Shown in pieces: positions 12,792 through 41,887 of a stretch of DNA of 64,000 nucleotides (its first letter is position 1; the number at the start of each line of letters is the position of its first letter). Both the position numbers and the translations under genes were made by a program. Source of the stretch: Tyto alba (Eukaryota; Chordata; Aves; Strigiformes; Tytonidae); the NCBI RefSeq assembly GCF_018691265.1, contig NW_024881316.1, positions 11,220,819-11,284,818 on the forward strand, in the 5' to 3' direction. The notes beneath the pieces are model-generated. The model did no database searches. It was not told where the DNA came from and saw only the letters and a list, made by a program, of their open reading frames with translations.

Positions 12792-14996
12792 CCGAGCAGC
12801 AAGTTACAACACGCAAGCAAACGCTGTGTGCAGAACACTTTTCACCTCCACGCTCCCATCCAGAACTGTATTTACCCTTGATAAATGATGAACTATGTCC
12901 TACAGCTGTGCTACATATTTCAGTCTAACAAGGGCAGGAGTAAGGTCATACTGATTCTAGAGCACTGTCTATCGAGACAAAGGGAGTCACACTGTGTCAT
13001 GTGCTCTGTATTTCATGCAGCCTAGCCTTAGACTATTTCCTGAATCCCTTGTTTTCCTGAGGACATGGCAACAGTTTATGTACACTGCTCTGAAGTTAAA
13101 GACCTGGCCAGCTTATGTGTTTTTCCCTTCCTCTACCAAACATTATCTTGTTCCTTTAAACCCTGTTTAACCTTACTTTGGTTCCTGTTTCTCTGCAGGG
13201 CTCATACACCAGCAAGAGAAGTGAAAGCAACTATTTCTGTTTCTTTCCACTGCTCTGAACAGAGTCTGAGTGCCTGAAAGTGAATAAGGGCCAGAGACAT
13301 GTCCAAGAGGCTAAGTGAACCTCCAGTTCCAGCACAAAACAAAACGGATCCTTGAACTAACCCTCTGGTGCAAAATTTCTAGCCCTCATCTAGTAATTGG
13401 AATTTGCTCTGCTGCCAGCAACGCGTGGTCAGACTGCACAGGAGCTGAACACTAAGATTGGGATTCATCTCACTGAACATTAGCTGTCTCTAGGCCTCCT
13501 CAGCACACAATGCAGACAGACAGAGCAAGAAGGGTTCATCACACCCATTTCACCCCTATTTTGTGCTGGAACAAATAGTTACTGGATGGTGCCTCTTTGT
13601 CTCCATAGCCTTGGTGTGGGCTAGATGCTGAGCTATCAGATGGCTGGGGTTAGGTGAGAGGCATTGAAACCATCTTGAACAACTATTTTCATCTGGGTAT
13701 TTTGCCAGTTTGTGCATTTGTATCTAGGATTTCCCGATGCTCTTACTTCTAAGGCGTCCACAGGGCTGTTAGGTGGTGCTTCCAGTGACCCCATGTCTCT
13801 GTTGCTTTCTGGCTGTTTTTGTTCTCAGGAAGTTACTTCCCTTCAAGCAGGAACATGATTGTAGAAGTCTAAAGATGATGGACTAAAGTAAAAAAAAAGG
13901 AGGTTATATCTTCCCTGCTCTTAATAGTGTCTGAAAAATGCCCAAAAGCTGCCCTTAAATATTTGGGTAGTTCTGTGAGCAGCGTAACTGGTAACTCTTG
14001 ATTTCCTATGAATTTCTGTTTACAGTTAAATTCTCTGATGCTTAGTAACATACAAATGCCAATTACAGCTTCTCCTGTACTTGGGGAGGTCATAATGATC
14101 CACTCCCACGTAAACTGTCAGGTGTCATCCATGAGTTCCACCTGGGCCTTCCCTCCAGTGAAGGCATATACAGGGTATGTCTCTTCTAGAGACCCAGCTA
14201 CTTTCCTGATTGGATTGAATTGGCCTGTGAGTTCAATGATCTAGGTGGGGTGGCAGAAATACACAGTTTGTCTTCCAACAAATACAACAGGCCTCTTAAA
14301 AATACAAAACTAATCCATTTATATTGTAAAGAAGTAAACTAAGAATGGAAATACTTTTTCCTCTGCACAACTTTCAATGAAAGGTTCTCTTTGCCTCTGC
14401 CTTTTTTTCCCGTTACATCACATCTTTGAAGGCAGAGGCCTAGCAGATGGTAAGAAGAGAGCAGTTGTTTTTGTTATTATTTAGATATAGAGCACCTTAA
14501 TGTATTCTAGTAACTGCTGAGTTGGGTGAAGAAGGCTTCCTGATGGAAAAATGTGCCTCCCCTTTGGAAAAAAAAGAAAAGAAAAAAAAAAAAAAGGAGG
14601 TACTTTGAAACATAAAGGGCAATTCAGTCCTTTGAATACTCATATCATAAAACTGAATATGAAATAATTACTATAAATGAGGCAACTAGTTCCTACACCC
14701 TCTGCAACCTGGATGACATCTTTCTGTGTCATCAAAATAAAAGTTACTTGCAGAAAACACATCACTTACTACCTTATCTCAGTCACCTCAGCCCACACAT
14801 ACAAAAGAAGACCAAAGTCTAAATCATCCATCTCTGCAAAGAAATTAACTACAAATATTTTGACTCTATTTCTTTCTCCAAAACTACTGGCACTAGGACA
14901 GGCATGTGATTTTATCCCTAAACAGGGTGTTCCTTAGGCTCTTTGCCAATTTAATTGGCTTATTCATATCCTTCCCTTCCAGATTACCTCAGGGAG

Positions 14997-15036
14997 ATTT
15001 GCATGTTGGAGGCCTATAAACACTGATGAATCAGTG
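14997..15036. promoter_or_regulatory. Octamer, TATAAA and 16-base palindrome cluster
   Basis: Within 40 bases are an ATTTGCAT octamer (14,997-15,004), a TATAAA (15,015-15,020) and the perfect palindrome CACTGATGAATCAGTG (15,021-15,036; 7-base arms with a 2-base spacer). The order resembles a small composite regulatory element. No gene follows it. Function is inferred only from the clustering. Confidence 0.25.
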
Positions 15037-17799
15037 CATGAAAACCAAAAACACTGTTCAGTGTCTGACAGGGTCCTCACTAGCTTTTGCCCCCAAATTA
15101 ATTGTTCTTATTGGAACAACCTAACATACAATCAACCTCTGACATCATCCTAATGTTATACAGACAAAAGAGCTAAAATACTATGAGACTAATCTAATTT
15201 CCTTTTTACCGGTGTTCCCAGGTACTCTGTAGGAGCAAGCAACAGATAAAGTTTTCAAATGGGAAGATGCAGATGATTCCAGCCCAGCTTCTTCAGTTTA
15301 CTGGCCATTTTGCAGACTGTCTTCTTCTGATTTTCCATGAATAAACCACTGGGACTGAAATCTAAAGAAATGCAAATACAAAGACAACTTAATTTCCTCT
15401 GTCTGCAAAATACAGCTTTTCTTATAGCAGTTCAACAGCTAGTTAATGTGGTGTTATTTAGAACAAGCAGGTGGGCTTCCAGTGAATTCAGAACAAATTT
15501 CCTTCACATGTTGAACCTGAACTCTCTAAGAAATATTTTGCAGGCTGATTGAGGACAACTTTACCTCCACCAAAACAGAAACAAGCAAAGATTTGTATTC
15601 ATGAATAAAGAAAAGGCTGAAAGAGGTTAATTTTCCCTTTTTGTTGGTTAAAGTCTTGGACTTGCATGTATCTCTTTTTGTGACATGAACAGTTTTGACA
15701 AAATGCACCAGAAAACTTTACAGAACGTACTTCTTCTCTACATCTTTGGTAACAATTTAATATATTCTTGTCTCAGTACTCTCATAAAAAGCAGTAGCTC
15801 TGTCTCCCTTCAGGGGAAGATTACTACACCCCATATTCAAACAGATTCCATTTTCTCGTTATGTTATATGCCCCTGCAGTGCCTTTGCTAAGCAAGCTCC
15901 CTGCTTCTAGACCAAACCTATTAGTGGCTACACGGTCACTCTTGCAAATCCAGCACCCTTCCAGTAAATTCCTATTTTGCTTTCCAAAAAAATTCTCCAT
16001 GCTTAACACCCATCTCCCCAAGACCATCAACCAGCACTTTTTAATCTATTTCACAGTAAGATTTACATAATGTCTTTAAAAGCCACGGGTTGCTTCATAA
16101 GGCAGTCCTCACCATTCTGGTACTTGTTTTCACAAGGACTTTGGCATATCACTTACTAATAAAGTTCATATTCTTTAATAACAGAGTTTATGCACTTAAA
16201 TACCTGCCGGAGGATGAACACATCTCTACCATTACAGCTGAAGTATTTCAAAGTCCAGCACTTTTAAATCAGCGCAAATGACTTAAAAGTAGTTTCCCTG
16301 TTTGCACTGACAGTTGTGGTTACAGGTGTTATGCACTTAGAAACTCTGCTTAGATATTAAAACTTGCACACAAATTCACTCATATTTGCATTCACTGACT
16401 GTTTATCTATGAAAAATCTGCAATACATTTGTCATGCCCACATTGACTCTATGTAACGTGTTCATACAGAAGTTCCAAGCAACATCACAGAATTATTACA
16501 GTCCACATATGTAAATGCAAGTGAGCCACTGCATATAGTTTTTAATATATAATGCAGGAGAGCAAATGTAATGAAATGGTGGGAAGAATGAGGAGTGAAC
16601 TCCCTAGAATTAAAGCATATATGTACATAATTTTTATAAATGGCAAAAATGTTTCACTCCTACTGAATACTTTAAAAACATTTATACCACACGCAGACCA
16701 GTAAATAAGATTCAGATCTCACAAGAAGTCCATTATAGGACCTGATCATTTAGAGTATTAGAGAGACATCGCCTAACAGGGAGAAGTAAAGCCAGCCCAC
16801 GCTCCAGACTCACTGCAGGAAAGCGGAGAGCTGGCAGCCCCGAGAATTCATCCTCTTTGATCCACAATGAAAAAGGATAATAAGGGTATACATACTTACC
16901 CTTCCCTAGTTTTCACTTTCTTCATGGAAAAGTTATACTGAGTCAGGCTTCTAGTTTTAGCCCAGGAGAATTTTGTCCATATACTCCCCACACACCAGAT
17001 CTCTACTTTTTAAAAAGTTCTCAGTATTTTTTCTCCCCTTCCTTAAATTCAATTAATTCTAGTAACAGATGCTTCTTTGTTGCTTGTCACTTAAGTATTT
17101 TAAGCATTTTGAATCCTGTCTCGTTTTATACTTGTTTCTAAAGGAGTCAGTTCTGGCCTTCAGCTCTTTGTTTTCTTTCAAAACCTTATTGAACTAGTTG
17201 TGCTCCTCTGCTTTCACTTCAAGGACACCACGTTTTCTTTTGTCATGATAACTCTCACTCTGAAATGTCTCAAACTTACAATCAAATGCAAAAATAAAAC
17301 TATCTTTTCCATTTATTCCTCTTAATAGCATCCTGATGGCTGCACATTTCAGATAACCACTTGAAAGGACATGCTGGGGGTAACAATGCAGAAAATGATG
17401 CTGAATCCTTGCTTGTTGTAGCTCAGGCAAGAGAAGCCGTTAGCACGTTTTATTCAGGAATGTCCAGATTACAGCTCTAAATTTACAGTTTATGGTGCAA
17501 CAGGGAGTGACAGCTGCACTAGGTCTGGCCCTCTCATCCACACTGGGTGTTAGCAGTGCCTTTTCTAAAACATTAAAGGTAAGCATGTGTAGAGCGAGTG
17601 TGGGTATTGTATAGAAAACCTGCTCCTGCTTCCACCCAACAGGAAAACAAAACAGTCTAGGAGTCACAGCTTTCCTTTCTTTACTCTTATTTAAATGTCA
17701 ACCAGTGTTTTATGTGGCTGTTTATTAAGTAATAATAATACAATAATGCCCAGAGGCTCCAATTAGGACTGGGAAGTCACTGCAGTGGGATTGTGCAAA

Positions 17800-17912
17800 G
17801 GCGGAGGAACGGATGGCGGGCTGGGAATTGGATGGCTCCCCAGCAGCGAGGAGCACGGGCTGGAAGCTGGCTCCTCTCGGCAGGCGGGAAGGGCTGCTCC
17901 CAAAGCTCCCCG
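17800..17912. other. Small CpG-rich patch in intergenic DNA
   Basis: About eight CpG dinucleotides fall in roughly 115 bases of GC-rich DNA, in a neighbourhood that is otherwise AT-rich and CpG-poor. It is too small for a standard CpG island. It could be an enhancer, an unannotated first exon of a non-coding RNA, or an exapted repeat. I recognise no protein in any frame. Confidence 0.35.
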
Positions 17913-20878
17913 CCACCACCAGCAGCCACTAAGCATTTTGTTTGTGTGGGAGTGGGATGTTACTTCGGCTTTGAGTTTTTATTCGCTTGGGGTTTTTTAA
18001 TGCCCAGATATAGAATAACCAGGAAGACATACAAAGAGGTTTTCTTCAAAGTAGCTGAGCCCACAAAGGGAAAAAAAGAGTGTATGTAGATGTATATGCT
18101 AATTCTTACTAATTAAAACCAGAGTGCTGTGCTGGAGCTGTGCACAGGCTTTATTAACTAATATTAAAACAAAGGGCTGATTTGCCTTCCACAGAAATTT
18201 CACCTTGGCAAAGCTCTGCTGCAGTGGAGCTACTCCTCATCACTTCACACCAATGCGAGCACAGGATCAGGCCAGGAGCCCTCAGGAAGGACTCGAAAGC
18301 CGGTAACAAAACAAAAGGACAAACAGGAGGCACATGGGGAGGACAACCCTAAGGAGCGGGATAAGAACAAGCATGTTGTTCTTGGCAGAAAGTAACCAGC
18401 AAAAATTAATTGCGTAGTCAGTCTGTTGCTCAGTTCTTTTTGTTTTGTTATGAAATGGGATTTGTTTTTGTTATAGAGGAATGGGATATATTTCAGCAGA
18501 GGAATCTGAGCTGGATAGGCTTTATGGCAGAAGTACATTTTATGGGGAGATTTGAATGAAGGCAGTGTGGATTTGGTTCACAAGACAAGTGCAGTTGTTC
18601 CAGGCTTAAACAAAAAGGGCAGCATGAATGAAAGCCCTAAGAGGAAAGCAGGAGGGGAGGAAGGAAGTGATTAGAGGAAAGCTGAGCTGGACCAGAACAC
18701 GCGGGAGCAATGATACAAATCCCAAATTAACACAGCAGCAGAACAACAGTGAGCCACGAATGTGAGGCCTGAAATCAAAGGGATGAACAACCCAAAAATG
18801 CCCAAGAAGGGGCACAACAGTGGTGAGATGCTGCCGCTCAGTGAGGAAAAAAGGGCAGGAGGGTAATGAAAACTTTATTTCCTGGAATGGAGAACAGAAG
18901 GACCCTGAACGGAGTGGAAAGAATCAGCTAAAGATTCCCCAGGAGAAACTTCTAGAAAGCTGGTAAGTTATGAGCTTCTTCCAGCTAGGGTTGACCTAAA
19001 TCTGGGGAAGAATTTCAGAAACAAGGTCTGAGGTGGGGAAACAGGTCACTGGAAATACTTCACAGAAGAACAAGCATGACCTAAACCCAGTGTTCATAGG
19101 GTACAAATGAGCTCGGAGGATGACAGTTACCCGTGGAGGTGAAGAAAGAACGAGGAAGGGATTTGCCAGCAGAAGATGGTCATCATCTTCTGTTTTATGA
19201 GTGGAAAAGGTACACTAAGTGAGAGGTACTGCATGACACTGACAGAGGGAGGCAGATGTGGATCGATCAGAGAAGCTGGTTAAGTAGTAGGTGTGTATAG
19301 ATGGTACATCACACATACATACCGCCTGCGTGCGAAACTGGGGAGCATGCTGGAGGTCAGCTGCAGAGGGAGGGAGGAGGCTTTTGAGAACAAAATGTAG
19401 CCAGATACTATCTGAGGAGAAGAATGGAAAAGACAGGTAAAATAGTGACAGAGAAGTTGAACCCTTATTAAAGGATCTGGGAAAATAAGTTTTAAATCAA
19501 GTCATCAGTTCTTGATTGGTCTTTGTAGAAAACTGAATTTAATAAAACTGAAATTTCAGCTGGCTTCCACTGAGTTTCCATGCAAAATTTCCAAAGAAGC
19601 AACAAGTCTGCAATGAAAAGTACAGGCCCATTTCTTCAGTGTGCATGCCAAACCACAGGGCTACGTGTTGCAAGTAAACAGAATGGACAGTGTCCCAAAC
19701 CTCCTCCTAGACCTGAGGAAATTAGTAGGAAATAGTTAACATGTCTCAGTTGTCACTGTGTCCTAAGCTCGTTTGTTCACTAAGGTACTGTCACAGAAGA
19801 AAAGCCAGACCTTCACTACATCTCAGCCTGACACAGTTGTGTAAGCTCGTGGAGGATGTGAGCTCCAGTCTACCGCAACAGTGGAAAAACATTCACAATT
19901 CTAAGCATGTTTGATTTCAATGGCTTTTAATTCACATGTTCAGTATTACCCACATGATTAATATTTGGCTTGTAATTTTTTTTCACCATTCCAGTTCAAG
20001 GTATTTTCAGTTGACTCGATTCTATTCTTTAGTTAGTATGTAATACCATGCTGCGCCTTTACCCTTATCATCACTTCTGAAATATTAATTGTCCTACAAA
20101 GGTATAAAAGAACATTTGAGAAAAAAAATCTTTGTATAAGAAGTGTAGTTTTCCTTTCTGATAAAGCAACCACTGTGGCAGTTTTTTAAGATCAAGAGCA
20201 AAGCAGAGTTTAGTTTGGTGCAGTGTTTCTCCAAAATTCAAGCAGGAACTTTATATGTGAAGTTTAAAAATGTGCATGTTTTATGATAGAAAAAGGAAGA
20301 TAACAGATAGACATGATGCAAATGCTTGTATATTAAAATGTTTGACAATAGAGGGTAAGAGTGTGCAGGACATGGGGAAGTAAAGCATTCTTTCTTTAAG
20401 TTGTAGTAACATTTCCAGTACCTCACAACACTGCCCTCCCTATACTCGATTACTTTTTTTGGTGAACCTACACAAGGTTGCGATTGACGACAGATGGAAA
20501 AGTGCATTGATCCACACTTCACTAGTGTTGGTGCTTTCCTGATATGTCAGGGTAATTGCAGTAGTCAGAGCTGCAAAATTTTACTCACTGCTTCCTAATT
20601 ATTCTATATCCAGGTCCGTAGCACAATTCATGCGTATACACCAATGAGTTTAGTAATTTTCCTTTTATAGCCTTGATGTATTATTCTGAATATAGGTGAA
20701 CTGGCTAAAATGGGTTATTACTGCTTCACCTCCTTCCAAGTAAAAAGTTTAGTTCCATCATGGCTTCGTTGTTGCCACCTCGTATTACAGAACAACTGCA
20801 AGGGCTTCCTGGGTCATTCACGATAGCCTCATGCCACTGAAAGCAACCATACCATACAATCCCTTCTCTTAAAACATT

Positions 20879-20916
20879 AAGCCTTATCTAAAGACCACCT
20901 AAGCCTCATCTAAAGA
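20879..20916. repeat. 16-base tandem duplicate, period 22
   Basis: AAGCCTTATCTAAAGA (20,879-20,894) recurs as AAGCCTCATCTAAAGA (20,901-20,916) with one substitution, separated by six bases. Confidence 0.7.
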
Positions 20917-20934
20917 TTTGGGGTTGATTTTATT

Positions 20935-21460
20935 TTCACCCATACTACTGGAAGAGTGCTCTGGAAACTCATTCCTCTGGCAGTCATAAATCTTCCTCCT
21001 TTGCAGTTTGGGTGAAGTAACTGACAGTTCGTGTATCAACAGAGTCTGCAGCACTAAAATAGATCTTAAAAATCTCCTGAACTTATCTCCTTCTTATACT
21101 TTTAGAGAAAAATCATAGACTTCAAAAGTTATTTGATTGGGCCAATAACCTTTAACTAACAATCCTTTAACTTCTTGCAATAAGTAAAGTTTCCACTTCA
21201 ATTTTCCTAATCAGCTCAGTCACTTTTTTTCTGGATAGGTTCTGGTTTTAATTAATCTTTCCTGAATGAGTGGAAGTATATACAGTATTCTAGAGGAAAT
21301 AGGCGTTTCGAATGTCTCTTAAGCTGGCAAATATACTTCTTCACTTCTGCTGGGACTACCTTGGTACCTTAAGCCTGAGAAACGTGTTTAACCTGTTGAA
21401 TGTCACTACACGGTACAGGTTCAGATCATAATTTTTGGTGCAGTTTACCAGCATAAGCCA
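20935..21460 (-). mobile_element. Possible ancient CR1/L3-like fragment
   Basis: The order of phrases resembles the reverse complement of old amniote CR1-type elements. A stretch around a single-residue match to 'stretched repair of a wound' wording is not available at protein level, so this rests on nucleotide phrasing: CTCATTCCTCTGGCAGTCATAAATCTTCC-like text near 20,970, AATCTTTCCTGAATGAGTGG near 21,256 and ATACAGTATTCTAGAGGAAA near 21,280. These are consistent with the 3' part of such an element read backwards, at high divergence. Boundaries are approximate. A chance resemblance is possible. Confidence 0.3.
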
Positions 21461-22076
21461 GCACCTAAAGAAGCAGAGGTGACCTTCACTGACCTTTGGC
21501 TTTCATACCTGTTCCTGTGTATCCTTTCCCTTTCACCAGCACTATCTGTGTGATTGTATAGCAAAGCAGACTGAGAAATTTATTCCATTTTTCTTTTGGC
21601 TGTTTTTCCCACCTTACAATTCCTACACTAATCCCCATTTTTTCAACTCAACTAATCCTTTTTCACTCAGCACCACACAAACACTTCACTGAAGTCCTGA
21701 CAGATCACCTCCACTGCATTTCATCTACAAAATCTGCAACCACAATGTGTGCACAATACATCTGTAAGAAACCTTCAGTATGCATGGCCAAATTCAAGTG
21801 GAATGACGCTGCTTAAAGCAACTTTCACTCATTCGGGCTGAGATGGAACAAGCCCTAGAAAACAGCTCAGCTAACTCATGGTCCCATGTTTGAGAGCACG
21901 ACTGGTTAATGAGAAATGAGCCACTGTGTGAAGTGGGAGGAATATGGTTAGACGGCATAAAAGAAAATATAAGGATTGTGATATGGAGCCTGCAACGAAT
22001 GAATAGGATGTCTCAAGGAAAAGGAAGAGGAAGCAGAATCAAGATGGTATATAAAGAGAATAAGAGGAAGACAGAA

Positions 22077-22079
22077 AAA

Positions 22080-22110
<31 letters not shown>
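22077..22110. repeat. A-rich (AAAAC)n simple repeat
   Basis: A run of A is followed by CAAAA units repeated about four times, then A7. It is a typical low-complexity tract and may be the worn tail of a retrotransposed copy, but no body is recognisable upstream. Confidence 0.8.
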
Positions 22111-22622
22111 AATGGGGAAATGGAGCAATGGCAGTGGAAAGGGAAGAAGAGAGAATGTATACGGACTAACATTTGGTCAACTGTGCCATTTCCATCACAG
22201 TCCCGAAGAAATACACGGAAAGGGTTACTTTCCCACCCTATTCAGAGCTGTACAAAGGTCAACGTGCTGCCCTGCATCTGGACTTGTCTTTTTAACAGGT
22301 GTCATGCTTGAAGTGCAGATCCAATAAAATCTAGCCCAACATCAGTTCTAAATACGCTCTCGCATTCCCAGCATTAATAAAATTTGTGGGTATTATTTAT
22401 TTAAAAAATATGCTTATAATATATAATTTTAAAGGCACCCCATGTAGCACATAATGGGACACTGCAAATTGGTTATATAATAAGTAAGTAGAAGAAAGAA
22501 CAATATAAACAGTGGTTTGCAGCCTTGACCCTATGGTGTTTCCTGCCACAATGAAAGTAAAAACACATGTTCCCTGACAACCATCAAGCCCTTTGTCACT
22601 GCTGTTGGACATTTTGCTGCCT

Positions 22623-22770
22623 TAGGGCTTGTCTACATGCAAAGCTACATTGGTTTAGCTGGGTTTAATTTGCTGCAAAGGGCTCTGTGAATTCTTATTT
22701 TGACTTAAATCAGACTTACTTCAGTTTAGCTCAACAAATTAAAGGTCAGATAAAGCTTGAGTAACTCTGC
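22623..22770. mobile_element. Possible old DNA-transposon fragment
   Basis: The segment begins AGGGCTTGTCTACATGC, followed by TTGGTTTAGCTGGGTTTAA and later AAATCAGACTTACTTCAG and TTTAGCTCAAC. Terminal GGGCTTGTCTACA followed by TTTAACT/TTTAAA phrases is the pattern I know from old non-autonomous DNA transposons of amniotes. The matching inverted end (TGTAGACAAGCCC) is not visible to the right, so the copy would be partial. This is recognition from memory of a family pattern, not an alignment. Confidence 0.35.
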
Positions 22771-22978
22771 TGATTAGGACAATCATGGTTCTAATCAATT
22801 GCTTACAATTATAGTGCTGCCTGCACTGGCAAACCCTTGCTTTCTAGTAGCTTATCTTGACGAAGTTTTGCCCGATTTGTCAGACTGTTTTAATTGACTT
22901 AAATTGTGCCTGAATGGTCCTTAGGATCTGGTGTCACATGAGTTAATGTAACCTAATGCTTTCTGCTGCTGAATGCAA

Positions 22979-23055
22979 TATATATATATAAGTTCACTGG
23001 GACAAATATTAAATCTAATGGGAAGTGCTGGTTATTCTTTTTTTTTTTTTTTTTT
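22979..23055. repeat. (TA)n and poly(T) low-complexity tracts
   Basis: A short alternating AT run (about 22,979-22,991) and an 18-T run (about 23,038-23,055) flank about 45 bases of unique sequence. Confidence 0.8.
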
Positions 23056-24421
23056 AATATTGTATTCAAACACAGGCAGTTCTCAGCACAGAGATGAAGG
23101 CAGAAGGGGCTGTCTCTGTCCTGTGTGGGCACAGGGCATTCCAAACCAAACAAGTGCTACACACACATGCTGAGAGACACCCAGGGTTTCCTTAATTCTA
23201 AGCCTGCAAGAACAACTTTGCCTTGGTCTTCCTGGGTGAAGTGCTTGGCAAGAATACTTAAGGCTGTTGCACAAAGACAGGGAAACTTATCTGCTTAGGG
23301 AAATGCAATGGAAATGAAGAATTAAATGAATGGAAAACCAGCCATCATTATTCCAAAGAAGAGTGTCCACAGAAGGAGTTATACTGGTATAGTAATAGTA
23401 GGACAATTATAACACTGTAATAACAACAGTACATTTCCTGAGCCTTGTTATGGAGAACCAGAGCTTGACTTACATTTTAGAAAGGCTTGTCAGCATCCTC
23501 ACTACCAAGGAAATGCTCCAAGTACTTCCTCTACAGAGAAAAAGGTAACAGCAGAGGAATAATTTTGCTGTTTTCTGTAATTAGTTTTAGGCCAAGGCAA
23601 GTCGGGCAAACCTAGGGTGAATTTCACCTAATTGTTCCAACATTGTCATGAGCTATCTGTCACAGAAAGCAAATTAATTACTATTTCTATTTTTGTTGGG
23701 CAGAAAGGCTCTGCTAGGTCACCCCACCACCTGAAGCCTCAGTTATGCTAAATGCAGCACAGCCATATTGCCAGCACAAACATCAGATTTGTGTTTAGAA
23801 TGACTGGGCGCTGTTATGGCTTAATTAACAATATATGCCACACACTGAACACGTAAAGCAAAAACTTACTTCCAAATGACAGTAAGGGTTGCTTTGTTGG
23901 GTTATTTTAAATGTCAAGAGGAAGTCTAGCTTGTATTTCACAAGACAATCAAAAAACACTAAAGTGCTAAAATTTTATGAGGGCATGCCCCTCATTTTAT
24001 CTTCCAAAGACAACCTGTCTTTCTCCTTGTAGTTAAATTAACAGAATTAGATACACAAAAGATGAATGTTACATACATGTTGGGGCCTACCAACCTCTGT
24101 TAGCTTGCCCACTGGGGTGAACTGCGACACAGTTTATTTCAATTAGGAAGCTGAACAGGAAAGAGCTCTGCTCTTTCCACAAGCAGCCGCAGCTCTTTGA
24201 ACCTCTTCCCTCACCGCCCTCCTTAAGCAAGAGAGACCTTTACGCAACTGCGAGGAAATCAGTTGGTTACACCGAGATACAACCCTTGACACCGTGAGGC
24301 CTTTTCTGGTATGCCCTCAGCCCTCACCTCCACCCGCTTCATACCTGCGACTCCTGCATGCCCCCTGCCCTGCCTTCATCACGGAGGCCACTAAAGGCAC
24401 TTTTAACCCTTATTTCACACA

Positions 24422-24483
24422 GAGACGCTGCAGCACCGGTGGGAACAGGAGGGAGACGCTGAAGCACCGGTGGGAACAGGAGG
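24422..24483. repeat. 31-bp tandem duplication at the CpG island edge
   Basis: Two head-to-tail copies of a 31-base unit, 24,422-24,452 and 24,453-24,483, differ at one position (C or A at unit base 10). Each contains the palindrome CACCGGTG. The near identity suggests a recent duplication. It lies about 0.9 kb upstream of the AKIRIN2 start codon. Confidence 0.9.
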
Positions 24484-24774
24484 CCCCCGGCCACAGCCAG
24501 GCAGGCAGCAGGGCCTAGCACAGGCCTCCGGACTCTCGCCCCCTTTGTGTCTCCAGGACCTGACGGGAGCCAGCCCGCCCGCCACCCCCCCCCCCCCCCC
24601 CCCCCCGACCCCTCTTCGCCAAGGCCACCCCGCTCCCCCCAAAGCGCTGACAGCGCCCGGCACCCAAACCCTGCACCGCAGCTCCCCTGCCCCGTCCTTT
24701 AACCCGCACCCCACACGGCCGCCTCCGAGGGGGGATTTAAACCAGAACCCGGAAGCCGGGGCGGCCGGCGCGGG

Positions 24775-24793
24775 GCACGCCGGGATTTGTAGT
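24775..24793 (-). promoter_or_regulatory. ZNF143 (SBS)-type binding site
   Basis: The reverse strand reads ACTACAAATCCC, the core of the ZNF143/Staf motif ACTACAANTCCC, and the remaining bases extend the match to about 15 of 19 positions of the long motif form. Such sites are common in CpG-island promoters of housekeeping genes, typically near the start of transcription. It lies about 590 bases upstream of the start codon. Confidence 0.6.
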
Positions 24794-24930
24794 CCCGCCT
24801 CCCCCGCCGGCGCCCCTCCGCCGGCCACGGGGGAAACCACGAGCCCCGTGAGCCTTTGCGGCCGCCACCGCCCCGGCAACGCAGGCGCAGTGGTGGGGCT
24901 TGGTTTTTGAATCCGCGGCGTTGTTATTGA

Positions 24931-25000
24931 CGCCATATTGCTGGTGTGGGAGTCGCGGAGGGAAGCGCCGCCGCCGCCGCCGCTCGGGCCCCGCCGCCAT
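24931..25000 (+). promoter_or_regulatory. Candidate YY1 sites in the core promoter
   Basis: CGCCATATTG at 24,931-24,940 and GCCGCCAT at 24,993-25,000 contain the GCCAT core recognised by YY1. In CpG-island promoters such sites often lie just downstream of the transcription start, which would place initiation near 24.9-25.0 kb and give a 5' UTR of roughly 0.4 kb. That placement is inference. The GCC repeat between them makes chance matches likely. Confidence 0.3.
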
Positions 25001-25379
25001 CGCTCGTCATCGGCGGCCCCGCACCGGGTAGCCGGGCCCGGCCCCGCGCCCTTCGGCCCAGCTCCCGCCCCGCCACCGGCCGCGGGCGGAATTGGCCCGG
25101 CCAGGACAGGGCAGGGCGAGGCGGCGAGAGCGGGGATCCAGCCGGAGGCGCTGGGGGGGCCGGGGCCGCTCCCCAGAGAGAGGCCGACAGGGAGGCGGCG
25201 GAGGCCCTGACGCAGCTGCCCCCTCCTTTCCCTGCCGCCCTCCCTTCCCTCCCCCCCCAGCCCGCCCCAGACAGCGGGGAAGGCGCCTCTGGGCAGGGCC
25301 GGCTGCTGCCACCGCCGCCGCCGCCTCCCCTGCCCCTCGCTCCGAGCCCCCTTCCTCCGCCCCGCCGCCGCCCCGCGCC

Positions 25380-41887
<16,508 letters not shown>

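Larger units (their letters stand above)
6010..24420. other. Intergenic DNA upstream of AKIRIN2
   Basis: About 18 kb without a supportable protein gene. Open frames are short, overlap in several frames at once and show no known domain. Listed separately are two small tandem duplications, two weak old-transposon traces, homopolymer tracts and a few motif-dense patches. The A-rich tract at about 14,569-14,595 and the A-rich (AAAAC)n tract at about 22,077-22,110 are simple repeats. AKIRIN2 enhancers or a long non-coding RNA could lie here, but the sequence alone does not show one. Confidence 0.6.

Noticed and set aside
1..24400. Exons of SPACA1 or CNR1, the expected next genes.
   Set aside because: I compared translated frames with what I know of both proteins and saw no match; in mammals these genes lie far from AKIRIN2.
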